A stretch of 17,020 nucleotides of DNA, from the NCBI GenBank assembly GCA_964415245.1, contig CAYQAJ010000096.1:1-17020 (forward strand). Reading direction: 5' to 3'. The notes below the pieces were generated by a model. That model was not told the origin of the DNA. It ran no database searches and was given only the letters and a program-made list of their open reading frames with translations. Shown piece after piece: positions 1 to 7,390 of the stretch. Both the position numbers and the translations under genes were made by a program. Source of the stretch: CAYQAJ01 sp964415245 (GTDB taxonomy: Bacteria; Planctomycetota; Planctomycetia; Pirellulales; Pirellulaceae). The first letter of the stretch is position 1; each line of letters starts with the position of its first letter.

Positions 1-16
1 ACTGAAAACTTGTTTC

Positions 17-751
17 TCAGTTGCTTTCCGCCGCGTCGACGCTCGTGACGGGCTGTTCCGATCGCGGCGCGTTCCGCGTGTCGATCTGGATCAGCCCGTC
101 GCGCAGCCGGATGGTGCGCCTGGTGTGGGCGGCTACCTCGACTTCGTGCGTCACCATGATGATTGTCTTGCCGTGCTTGTTCAGCTTGTCGAACAACGAC
201 AAGATTTCTTCCGCGGTTTGCGTGTCGAGGTTGCCGGTCGGCTCGTCGGCCAGAATGAAATAGGGATCGTTCACCAGGCTGCGGGCGATGGCCACTCGTT
301 GCTGCTGACCGCCGGAAAGCTGCGTGGGGCGATGCCGCGTGCGGTCACCCAGTCCGACCATTTCGGCCAGATCGAGGGACTGCCTGCGAGCGCGGCTCGA
401 CAGGCGCCCCTGGTAATAGAGCGGCACTTCGATGTTCTCGACCACGGTCAACTGGGGAATCAGGTTGTACGACTGAAAGACGAAGCCGATGCGCGAGGCG
501 CGGATGTTCGACAGCGCGTTGTCGTTCATCCGCGACACGTCGTCGTCGCCCAGGAAGTAGGAGCCCGCCGTCGGCCGGTCCAGGCAACCCAGTAGATTGA
601 GCAGGGTGCTCTTGCCGGAGCCGGAAGGCCCCATGATGGCGACGTAATCGCCCTCGGGTATGTCGAAAGAGACTCCCTGCAGGGCGCGGACGGTTTCGCC
701 CTTGAGGACGTAGTCCTTGCGCAGGTTCTCGATCCGGGCGGCCAGAGTCAT
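17..751 (-). CDS. ABC transporter ATP-binding protein, MacB/LolD type
   Basis: This 244-residue cytoplasmic ATPase would power an ABC exporter of the MacB/LolD/FtsE-like class. Visible motifs in order are Walker A GPSGSGKST (41-49), the Q-loop glutamine in VFQSYN (Q93), the signature LSGGQ (145-149) followed by QQRVAIARSL, Walker B FILADE with the D-loop (165-176), and the H-loop histidine (H202). Length and motif spacing are normal and all catalytic residues are present, so it should be active. The ATG at 749-751 overlaps the stop of the adaptor gene as ATGA, which implies translational coupling and fixes the start. No permease domain is fused; in MacAB-type operons the permease usually follows, and here that would lie left of position 1. 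The substrate cannot be inferred. The family assignment is secure; the exact exporter class is inferred from the neighbours. Confidence 0.95.
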   Translation of the reverse strand: MTLAARIENLRKDYVLKGETVRALQGVSFDIPEGDYVAIMGPSGSGKSTLLNLLGCLDRPTAGSYFLGDDDVSRMNDNALSNIRASRIGFVFQSYNLIPQLTVVENIEVPLYYQGRLSSRARRQSLDLAEMVGLGDRTRHRPTQLSGGQQQRVAIARSLVNDPYFILADEPTGNLDTQTAEEILSLFDKLNKHGKTIIMVTHEVEVAAHTRRTIRLRDGLIQIDTRNAPRSEQPVTSVDAAESN

Positions 752-2688
752 TCGCCGCCTCCGGAGGGTCGCGGGCGGCCGCCGGGGCCGCCCCCCTCGC
801 GTGACATTCGCGCGAACGAGGCCATCAACTCGGCCCGGTCGACGCTGCCGTCACCGTTGGTGTCGGCCTGCATCATGCGGTCGCGGCGGTCTGCATCGTC
901 GATGGCCGCCAGCTCGTCGCTCGACAGCACGCCGTCGCCGTCCGTGTCGAGGCTTTCCATGATCCGCTGCGCGATTTGCGCCGGGTTGAACTGACCACCG
1001 CCTGCACCTTGTCCGCCTTGTCCTTCACCTTGTCCGCCTCGCGCTCCGCGCTGGCGGCCGCCCGGCGTACCACCGTCCGCGCCCGGCGCGTCGTTGCTTT
1101 TCGCCACCGACGTGCCCGAGAAGTCCTCGCGCTTCACCTCGGCGATCTGCTCGGGTGTCGTCTCAAACAGGCCGACGTAGCCTGAGAAATCAAACTTGTC
1201 CGTGTGCTGCCGCGGGTTCATGACGACCTCGGTCCCTTCGGGCAGGCTTTCGGAGGCCTCCTCGTTAATAGCAATGGTTTTGTCGTTGGTCGAGTCGAAT
1301 ACGATCTTTCGAGTCTCGAAGTCTTCGCCGTTCTTGACCAGGCAGAAGGTATGTCCGCGGTGTTCGTAAATGGCTTGCACCGGGATCTGCAGCGCCTCGG
1401 GTCGGCGCTCGACGTAAATCCGCACCTCGGCGTTCATGCCGGGACGGATGACGGCGGGCGGGTCGATGATCTTGATAAAGGCCGCGTACTCTTTCACGTT
1501 GCCGCTGCTCCAGCCGCCCGGTTCGGCGTACTGATTCACCTTGGTGACTTCGCCCGTGAGCGTCTGGCCTTTGACCGCATCGAGCCGAATGGCGACCGGC
1601 ATTCCAGGCTTGATCAAAGAGATGCGCGATTCGTTGATGCGGGCCTTGATCTGCATCTTCGACTTATCGGGCAGCCGAATGACGACCTGCCGTTCGCGAA
1701 GCACGGCGCCCGGCTCGACGACAAAATCGGCATTTCCGCGGCGGTCGTAGTCGTTCGCGTACACCACGGTTCCCGCCTGGGGAGCCACGATGGTGCACTT
1801 GGCGATCTGGTCCTGGATCTCGGCCAGGTTTTTCATGTCGAGCTCGTGGCTGCTTTGCTCGGCGTCCCACTTGGCCTTGGCGCTGATAATCTGGTTTTCC
1901 AGATCGGTGAGCATCTTTTCTTTGGTGAATTCACGCAGGCCTTTGAGCTTGAGATTGGCGGCGTCCAGCATATTGCGGGCCTTGTCGGCAGCGAACTGCT
2001 GGCCTTCCAACTGCAATTCCGTGAGCAGGCCCTTGGCCAGGAGCCGCTTGGAGGAGGCCAGGTCGAGCTCGGCCTTTTTCAGCGCGTCTTGGGCATCGAA
2101 TATCTCGTTGAGTATGGCCTGCTCGTCGAGCTTGAAGGTGCTTTCCAGGTACTCGTTCTTGGACTTGACCGCGGTTTCGTAGGTGTTCTTCGACTGCGTT
2201 ACTAGCGCTGCGCTGGAATTGCAGGTGATCTGCTGTTGCAGAAGCTCCTGGTCGAGAGCCGTCGAGTCAAGCCGAACCAACACGTCGGCCGGTTTCACGA
2301 CGGCCCCCGTCAGAATCAGTGGCAGGGGCAGTATGCGCGGAACCAGCAGTTCGGCCGCCTTGACGACCGTCCCCTCGGAAACGACTTCCAGGATTGCGGT
2401 GCCGCCTCCGCTGCCACCGCCGCCGCGCGACTTAACTTCGCAGCGAATCTCGACGTTGCTCGAGCTTTCGACCTCCCCCTGCTCCAGCACGATGTACTCA
2501 TAGGGGGCAAGAACCACCTCGGTCAGAATGACCGGCTCGACCGCCTTGGCCCTGGTGCCGCGCCAAATGAACCACCCCGCGGCCAGCACGACCGCCACCA
2601 CCACCACAATGGCCACGACCGCGAAAGTGGTCGAGCCCGCGCTCGGCTTTCGGTTGGGTCGACGGCTGGGTCTTTTGGGGTTGTGCAT
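748..2688 (-). CDS. HlyD/MacA-type periplasmic adaptor with C-terminal EF-hands
   Basis: A 646-residue membrane-fusion protein that would link the inner-membrane ABC pump to the TolC-like factor encoded upstream. A basic N-terminus precedes one membrane helix (about 21-42). A first lipoyl half lies around 95-145, a long coiled-coil hairpin around 160-295, the second lipoyl half (VAPQAGTVVY) at 301-310, and beta-barrel and membrane-proximal domains around 335-500. A Gly/Gln/Arg-rich linker (540-566) leads to two canonical EF-hand loops, DTDGDGVLSSDE (581-592) and DTNGDGSVDRAE (609-620). MacA-like adaptors usually have 370-450 residues, so the EF-hand tail is an addition, probably Ca2+-binding in the periplasm. 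I chose ATG 2686-2688 because AAGGA lies 9 bases upstream and the membrane helix follows at once. A frame extension to 2823 gives an Arg/Pro-rich stretch that does not look coding. Residues 105-148 hold an apparent internal duplication. Confidence 0.9.
   Translation of the reverse strand: MHNPKRPSRRPNRKPSAGSTTFAVVAIVVVVAVVLAAGWFIWRGTRAKAVEPVILTEVVLAPYEYIVLEQGEVESSSNVEIRCEVKSRGGGGSGGGTAILEVVSEGTVVKAAELLVPRILPLPLILTGAVVKPADVLVRLDSTALDQELLQQQITCNSSAALVTQSKNTYETAVKSKNEYLESTFKLDEQAILNEIFDAQDALKKAELDLASSKRLLAKGLLTELQLEGQQFAADKARNMLDAANLKLKGLREFTKEKMLTDLENQIISAKAKWDAEQSSHELDMKNLAEIQDQIAKCTIVAPQAGTVVYANDYDRRGNADFVVEPGAVLRERQVVIRLPDKSKMQIKARINESRISLIKPGMPVAIRLDAVKGQTLTGEVTKVNQYAEPGGWSSGNVKEYAAFIKIIDPPAVIRPGMNAEVRIYVERRPEALQIPVQAIYEHRGHTFCLVKNGEDFETRKIVFDSTNDKTIAINEEASESLPEGTEVVMNPRQHTDKFDFSGYVGLFETTPEQIAEVKREDFSGTSVAKSNDAPGADGGTPGGRQRGARGGQGEGQGGQGAGGGQFNPAQIAQRIMESLDTDGDGVLSSDELAAIDDADRRDRMMQADTNGDGSVDRAELMASFARMSREGGGPGGRPRPSGGGE
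2275..2376 (-). repeat. Diverged in-frame 66-bp duplication inside the adaptor gene
   Basis: The segments beginning at 2275 and 2341 match at 26 of 36 positions by hand alignment, with a period of 66 bp (22 codons). In protein they read EGTVVKAAELLV (105-116) and TGAVVKPADVLV (127-138). This is the turn of the biotinyl/lipoyl hairpin, normally present once. The intervening PRILPLPLIL is hydrophobic. Confidence 0.55.
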
Positions 2689-2723
2689 CAGAGAATCCTT
2701 TGCTTTCTCAATGGCTCCCGGTC

Positions 2724-2766
2724 GATCGGCGGGCCGTGGGGATCGGCGGGCCGTGGGGATCGGCGG
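2724..2766. repeat. 17-bp tandem repeat, about 2.5 copies
   Basis: The unit gatcggcgggccgtggg occurs exactly at 2724-2740 and 2741-2757, followed by a partial copy from 2758. It sits 36 bases upstream of the adaptor start, inside its presumed leader. Confidence 0.85.
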
Positions 2767-2830
2767 CCTGGGGAGGGCGAAGAATCGACCGCGGGCATGC
2801 GCCGCTCGGCGGCGGCCTTGCACAGTTCAC

Positions 2831-2895
2831 GATGCCGGCGTGCCGGCACCGAGCCGTGCCGATGCAAGTGGGGTCATACTGCCTGACACGGCCGC
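2831..2895. repeat. Palindromic extragenic element (REP-like)
   Basis: A perfect inverted repeat tgccggc-gt-gccggca (2833-2848) is followed by gagccgtgcc and then gcaagtggggtcatactgcc. The layout, a GC palindrome with a conserved-looking flank in an intergenic leader, resembles REP-type elements. The family is not identified; a genome-wide copy count would decide. Confidence 0.4.
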
Positions 2896-2905
2896 TATTC
2901 AGTTG

Positions 2906-2934
2906 ATTCTACGCGGCTTGGGGTCCGCTGTCAC
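2906..2934 (-). promoter_or_regulatory. Candidate sigma-70-type promoter for adaptor and ATPase
   Basis: Read on the minus strand, GTGACA (2934-2929) is separated by exactly 17 bases from TAGAAT (2911-2906). Each hexamer differs from consensus at one base. Transcription would start near 2899 and leave about 210 nt before the adaptor ATG. No experimental support. Confidence 0.4.
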
Positions 2935-3100
2935 GGCTCAAAACGACGGAAAAAACGCAACGCGGGGGCGCCGGAGCGGCACGATCCGCACAAATCTGCG
3001 CGGTCGAGATTGCGGACACGTCGAGTCCCGCGTGTGCAACGTCTGCCTTAGTCGATCGCCTGCGCGCGGCGATTTTGGCAAACAGGTGCCGCGAAAGAAC

Positions 3101-3132
3101 CCCCAACCTCACCTAACCCCGCGAGAGAGGGA
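3101..3132. repeat. Possible remnant of a C-rich dispersed repeat
   Basis: Runs of ccccaacctcacctaacccc followed by gcgagagaggga resemble a degraded version of the cccctcaccctaaccct...gggagaggg element found between genes in many GC-rich bacteria. The hairpin arms are incomplete here. The likeness is from memory and is weak. Confidence 0.25.
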
Positions 3133-3180
3133 TGGTTTCGCAAACGTGAGCAGGATAACACCTGGTCGCGTTGGCCGGCG

Positions 3181-6100
3181 CTAGCGTATCCCAGGTAGCG
3201 GCGGTGGAGGCAGCGGCAGACTCGCACCCTGAGGCGAGCCGCGCAACCCCCGCTGCAGTAGTACGGGCCCGTCCGACCTCTCCTCGGAATCCGCAGGACG
3301 TATCTCGGGTCCACGCACGGCGGGGTCGTAAGGAACGTCGTCGTCGGGCAGATGGCCGGGTGGGGCACGAAAAACACCGTTCCGTCGGCGAGGCGCCGCA
3401 CCTGCCTCGGGCTGCGCCTCCGCTCCGTCGGTTCCCTCGGGTAACGTCTCTGCGTCGGGCGACACTTTTCCGTCGGGCGACACCTCTCCGTCGGGCAACA
3501 TCTCGGTACTTTCGTCACCCTGTACTCGCATCCGAACGCCGCCCGCCGCATCGAGTATCTCGAACCAGTGAAGTTCCCCGGGACACTCCGGGTAGCTGCC
3601 GTCGGGCAGCTTGCCGTAATCGGGTCCGATGGGGCCCGGATCGATCCACAGCCCCTCGCTATCGAGCTGCATGGTGCCCAGGTCCAGGTCCAGTCCGCGC
3701 CGCACGACTTCGTAGTTCACCCACACGCTGAGGAAGTTGTTCTGAGCGTCCTGCAGGTCGGCCAAGGCGGACACGACGTCGCGGGCGGCCGTGACGCCGG
3801 AAGTTTGCCCCCGCTGTTCGTTGATGGTCTGGATTTCGTCGTTGAGGACGATCTGCTCGATGGCTCCCAGCACGGCGATGCGCTGCTGCTCGAAGTTGAG
3901 CGAGTTGACGTCGAGGGTGCGCAAGGTTCCCCGCAGACCCTGCAGAATCTGGTCTACGAACCGGTAGTAGCTGCGCTTCGCATCCTGGTACTCAATGAGC
4001 GACTGGCGATAGGTGTTGCGCTCTTGCAGGCGCGTAATGGGCGCATCGAATTGAAAGCCCAGGCGAAGCTGCCCCGCCGTCGATTGCAGCCGGATCGGGT
4101 TGTCGCCCGTGTTGCGGATGTCGCCGCTGACCACCAGGTCGAGCGACCCTTCCAGATTGTCGGCGTTAAACTCGATAAGCCGCCAGGCGTCGACCAAAGC
4201 GCCCCGGGCGTTCATCCAGTCGCGTCGATAGCGTCGGGCGATTTCCAGCGCGGTGGGAGGTGTCAGGTCGACGACCGGCAAGAGCACGCTGTCGGTTCGT
4301 GCCCGGGCCTGCAGCAGCGACATATCGAGCACGTCGGTTTCCAGCCGCGAAAGCAGGCCGGGAATGGCGAAGATCACCATCGATTCGAGGTCGTCGTAGA
4401 GCTGGCGGGGCTCGGGCTTTTCCTGCGCGGCCAGGATCGCGTCGAGATACGCCTTGAGCGCTTCGAGCGGTTCTCCGTACGACCCGAGCGTTTCGGCGAC
4501 CCGCTCGCGTTCTCCTCGAAGCTGCGGCACCAGGTTCTCCAGCCTCGTGGTGTCGAATACGGCCGGGTCGACGTCGGCGGGGAGCCGGTTCTGGCACTCA
4601 ATATCCAGCTTGTACTGCCGGTTCGATTCCAGCTCGTCGAGGTACTTCGATCGTAGCTGCGTGAGCGCTTGGCGGCGCTTGGGCAGTTGCCGCTCAAGGT
4701 TGTCGATGTCCTGCCCGGCGCGTGCGAGGTTTTCTTCAAGTAAGAGCTGGAGCAGATCGTCGATGCGCTGGCTGATGGAGCGCAGTCGTCGCAGGTTCTC
4801 GTCGAGCTCGTCGCTCCAGGCGAGCGTGGCTTGCTGGCGACCGTCGACCTCCGTCACCACGACTCCCGCCAAGATGGCTTCGTTGATCAGGCCCACTTCG
4901 TCGCGCAGCTTGGTGATCTCGCTCTGCCGGGGAACAATCTGGTCGTCGATAATGTTGAACTGATCGAGGATGGGATCCTTGATTTTCAGGCAAATGTCGG
5001 GCGGCAGTCCTAAGCGGACCTTGAAGGCGTCGAGATCCGACTGGTAATCGGCCTGCGAATTGAGCAGGCGGCTTTGTGCGTTGTACAGGGCCTGCCGCGC
5101 CTGGGAGATTTGCAGCCGCTCGCGCAACACCTCGTCGGGCGTATCGGGAATGCGAGTCAGGCTTTCCTTGAGGCTCTCGCGAAGCTGAGTAAGGTTGATG
5201 CGCAGGCCGGTGATGTTGGCCTCCTGGTTGCGAATGTTCTGCTGCACTTGCAACAGTCCGATGAAACCGCCGGCCTGGCCGGCGCCCGCGCCCGCGCCGC
5301 CGGCACCGCCGGCACCGCCGCCGACTCGGCCGAACCCCCCGCCGCCGACGCCGGTGAAGCCGCCCAGTCCCGAGGCGCCGAACACGCCGCCGCGCCGGCT
5401 GGGGCCCGATATGGAACCGCCTCCCCCCGTGACAATCGTCAGATAGAAACCGCGGCGGTAGCGCTCCATCGCCCGCACGTTGTACAGTAAGGCGCGTTCG
5501 GCAATGGTGAGCGTTTCCAGTACGCGATCGCGGCCCGCCTGCCGCAAAAGGGGCTGCAGCAACGTGAAATCGACGATCGTCAGCGCCGTGTGCGTGTCGG
5601 TGCCCGAGTACTGCCAGATGAGCGAGTTGGCAAGCCCCACCGCCAACTCGGCGCCCGACGCAAACAGCCGGTGCATGTTGATGCTGTTGCCGCGCGAGCT
5701 GAACAGACTCAACGCGAGCGAGCTGGTCGGGCCGCCGGGTCGGTCGGGCCCCGTCGTCGTGTAGTCGGCCGCGTACCCGCCGAAATACTGCGTGTCGAAC
5801 TGGAACCTTTCGGAGCTCACGTCGAGCGCCGAAAGGTACAGCGTTTCCAACTGGCTCTGGTAATCGGTCGAATTCAAAAGGGCCAGCCGCACCGCGGCGT
5901 TCTGGTCGAGCACCACGGCCCCGTCCTCGTCCGTCGTCAGGCAAGCCCGCCACAGCGGGTTGTCGACGAACGGCGTTTCGCCGTTGGCGTGCCACCGCGG
6001 CCAGGCCCGCTTGCCGTCGATGCGGTGCATGTACTCGTGCGCCGCGGGATCGTCCATGGGCATGGGGGGACAGTCGGGGTTGAACGGGTCGAACATCCGC

Positions 6101-7008
6101 GAGGCGGGATCGACGTCGATCGAATAGTCCGGCAGGTCCCAATGGGGATGGTTGGCCTTTTCTTCGATCAGCGTGTAGGCGTCGACGTCGGCCTGGCGGC
6201 GGTAGAACGCACGCGAACAACCGGAGGCCATCAGCCCCACCACGCAAAACAGCAAAACCGCCGCGCGTGCCATTCGTCCCGTGCTGCCGCTGATTGCATT
6301 ATGCGTGCCAGCGGCTTCGCCGACCGTCGTTTCGCCGCCTGCGGATTCGCCCAGCGCGTTACTTCCGTGGGTGGATTGCTCGCCTGCGGTTTCGCCCAGC
6401 GCGTTACTTCCGTGTGCGGATTGCCCGCTGGCGGTTTCGCCTACCCTGTTACTTCCGTGGGCGGATTGCCCGCTTGCGGTTTCTCCGCCGGCGCGCGGCG
6501 ATGTGCCCCGCCCACATTGCGCCAGGTTCTCCAGCAGCTTCCCTAGCAGCCGCTGCTGATCGAAAGTCAGCCGCGCCTCAAGGCGACTGGACTGCGGTGC
6601 GACGTGAACCATCGCCTCGGCCAGGAGTCGTTCTCCCTCCGGCGTCAGACGCCAGTAGTTCTTGCGTCGATCGCCGGTTCGCCGACTGGCGGCGATCAGT
6701 CCCCGCTGCCGGAGACGCTCGACCAGTCCGCTGGCCTGTGCGGGCGAAGCGGCGACACCCTCGGCCAGCTCGCGCTGTGCGACGCCTTGCTCGCTGGCGG
6801 TGCTGCACAACCACAAGAGCAGAAATTCGCCGTCGCTCAAGCCGCACCGCTCCACGCACCTCGCGAGCAACCCACGAAGCTGACGCGCGCAGCGGGCCGA
6901 GAGCTGAGCCAGGCTCAACCAGGGAGCATCGGCCCAGCGCGAACCCGAAATGTTTATCTGATGGTGTGACGGCGTCGTGCCATCGTCATCGCAATTTGCA
7001 AAGCTCAT
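3181..7008 (-). CDS. MarR-type regulator joined in frame to a TolC-like outer-membrane factor
   Basis: One stop-free 1275-codon frame. Residues about 25-165 are a MarR winged-helix regulator: recognition region AQRELAEGVAASPAQASGLVE, then the wing TGDRRKNYWRLTPEG (111-125). A Gly/Ser/His repeat linker (173-236) follows. Residues 246-264 form a lipoprotein-like signal, MARAAVLLFCVVGLMASGC, with lipobox Cys264. The rest is a TolC/OEP-like factor with long coiled-coil stretches, a Gly-rich insert (about 525-578) and a Pro/Glu/Asp-rich tail of short repeats. From ATG 6271-6273 it would be a 1030-residue factor, about twice the usual TolC length. The SD before 6273 is weak (gggacga), as is that before 7008. 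Either this is a real fusion, or the regulator runs into the next gene and the factor is mainly made from 6273. Family calls are good; the single-polypeptide state is uncertain. The downstream adaptor and ATPase support an export role. Confidence 0.8.
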   Translation of the reverse strand: MSFANCDDDGTTPSHHQINISGSRWADAPWLSLAQLSARCARQLRGLLARCVERCGLSDGEFLLLWLCSTASEQGVAQRELAEGVAASPAQASGLVERLRQRGLIAASRRTGDRRKNYWRLTPEGERLLAEAMVHVAPQSSRLEARLTFDQQRLLGKLLENLAQCGRGTSPRAGGETASGQSAHGSNRVGETASGQSAHGSNALGETAGEQSTHGSNALGESAGGETTVGEAAGTHNAISGSTGRMARAAVLLFCVVGLMASGCSRAFYRRQADVDAYTLIEEKANHPHWDLPDYSIDVDPASRMFDPFNPDCPPMPMDDPAAHEYMHRIDGKRAWPRWHANGETPFVDNPLWRACLTTDEDGAVVLDQNAAVRLALLNSTDYQSQLETLYLSALDVSSERFQFDTQYFGGYAADYTTTGPDRPGGPTSSLALSLFSSRGNSINMHRLFASGAELAVGLANSLIWQYSGTDTHTALTIVDFTLLQPLLRQAGRDRVLETLTIAERALLYNVRAMERYRRGFYLTIVTGGGGSISGPSRRGGVFGASGLGGFTGVGGGGFGRVGGGAGGAGGAGAGAGQAGGFIGLLQVQQNIRNQEANITGLRINLTQLRESLKESLTRIPDTPDEVLRERLQISQARQALYNAQSRLLNSQADYQSDLDAFKVRLGLPPDICLKIKDPILDQFNIIDDQIVPRQSEITKLRDEVGLINEAILAGVVVTEVDGRQQATLAWSDELDENLRRLRSISQRIDDLLQLLLEENLARAGQDIDNLERQLPKRRQALTQLRSKYLDELESNRQYKLDIECQNRLPADVDPAVFDTTRLENLVPQLRGERERVAETLGSYGEPLEALKAYLDAILAAQEKPEPRQLYDDLESMVIFAIPGLLSRLETDVLDMSLLQARARTDSVLLPVVDLTPPTALEIARRYRRDWMNARGALVDAWRLIEFNADNLEGSLDLVVSGDIRNTGDNPIRLQSTAGQLRLGFQFDAPITRLQERNTYRQSLIEYQDAKRSYYRFVDQILQGLRGTLRTLDVNSLNFEQQRIAVLGAIEQIVLNDEIQTINEQRGQTSGVTAARDVVSALADLQDAQNNFLSVWVNYEVVRRGLDLDLGTMQLDSEGLWIDPGPIGPDYGKLPDGSYPECPGELHWFEILDAAGGVRMRVQGDESTEMLPDGEVSPDGKVSPDAETLPEGTDGAEAQPEAGAAPRRRNGVFRAPPGHLPDDDVPYDPAVRGPEIRPADSEERSDGPVLLQRGLRGSPQGASLPLPPPPLPGIR
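3451..3504 (-). repeat. 18-bp coding repeat, three copies, in the TolC-like tail
   Basis: Units at 3451-3468, 3469-3486 and 3487-3504 share cgtcgggcgacac-like cores. They encode hexapeptides LPDGEV, SPDGKV and SPDAET. The tail is acidic and probably disordered and periplasmic. Confidence 0.8.
6341..6483 (-). repeat. 45-bp tandem repeat encoding the MarR-TolC linker
   Basis: Three full copies (6341-6385, 6386-6430, 6431-6475) and a short partial copy share the core gcggtttcgcccagcgcgtt and encode 15-residue units like GETASGQSAHGSN plus two residues. No unit has a stop in the coding frame, and 45 is a multiple of three, so copy changes keep the regulator and outer-membrane parts in frame. Confidence 0.9.
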
Positions 7009-7026
7009 CTGCCCACCAGCGGCGTC

Positions 7027-7044
7027 ACGTTGTTTCTCAAACGT
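7027..7044. promoter_or_regulatory. Candidate MarR-type operator
   Basis: ACGTT (7027-7031) and AACGT (7040-7044) form an inverted repeat with an 8-base spacer, 19 bases upstream of the MarR start codon. Length and position suit autoregulation by a MarR dimer. The arms are only five bases, so chance is possible. Confidence 0.3.
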
Positions 7045-7064
7045 CAGCTCGTCACCAGAATACG

Positions 7065-7165
7065 AACGTCGGAAATCGGAAGTCGGCGGTCGGAACGCGA
7101 AGGTCGCAAGTCAGAATGTCGGAGTCTTCAGGCCGGACTTCGGAGATTAGAGATCCGCAGTCCGA
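7065..7165. repeat. Degenerate heptamer-type extragenic repeat
   Basis: About 100 bases are built from variants of ggaagtc/gtcggaa, for example gtcggaaatcggaagtcggc, then cggagtcttc and ccgcagtccg. Such low-complexity degenerate repeats lie between genes here and at 9429 and 16251. There is no coding signal. Confidence 0.6.
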
Positions 7166-7361
7166 CGGCCTCAGCTCGCCCGATGGCCGCCACCCACGCC
7201 GGCGCCCTCGGGCCGGCCATTGATTCGCGTTGTGAACCGTTCGGTGCTAAAACATTCGGAATCGAACGGGTGCCGACTTGAACGATAGTGTCGGTTGTAG
7301 GGGCGCCCTGGCCGAGTCCGGCGTAACGATAAGGCAGGCGGGAGGTTGCGGCCGACGAGAG

Positions 7362-7390
7362 TTGACACCCCAATCCGCCCAGCTTATCAT
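7362..7390 (+). promoter_or_regulatory. Strong sigma-70-type promoter candidate
   Basis: A perfect TTGACA (7362-7367), a 17-base spacer and TATCAT (7385-7390). Transcription would start near 7397 and read rightward to the membrane coiled-coil gene. It is the best promoter match I found in the window. Confidence 0.6.

Larger units (their letters stand above)
2689..3180. other. Intergenic leader inside the export locus, no gene
   Basis: Almost 500 bases separate the TolC-like stop from the adaptor start. Frames here are rich in Arg, Pro and Ala and look non-coding on both strands. The stretch holds a candidate minus-strand promoter (2906-2934), a palindromic element (2831-2895), a 17-bp tandem repeat (2724-2766) and a C-rich repeat remnant (3101-3132). 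The adaptor and ATPase may therefore form their own transcription unit with a leader of about 210 nt. Confidence 0.6.

Noticed and set aside
2689..2823. N-terminal extension of the adaptor to a start at 2823
   Set aside because: The added residues are Arg/Pro/Ala-rich, cross the 17-bp tandem repeat and have no SD. The ATG at 2688 has AAGGA and an immediate membrane helix.
3568..6247. Long frames opposite or overlapping the TolC-like gene (for example 3568-4656 plus, 4736-6247 minus)
   Set aside because: They are shadows caused by high third-position GC. None shows recognisable motifs, while the TolC-like frame does.
6341..6483. CRISPR array
   Set aside because: The 45-bp units are contiguous without spacers and are coding.
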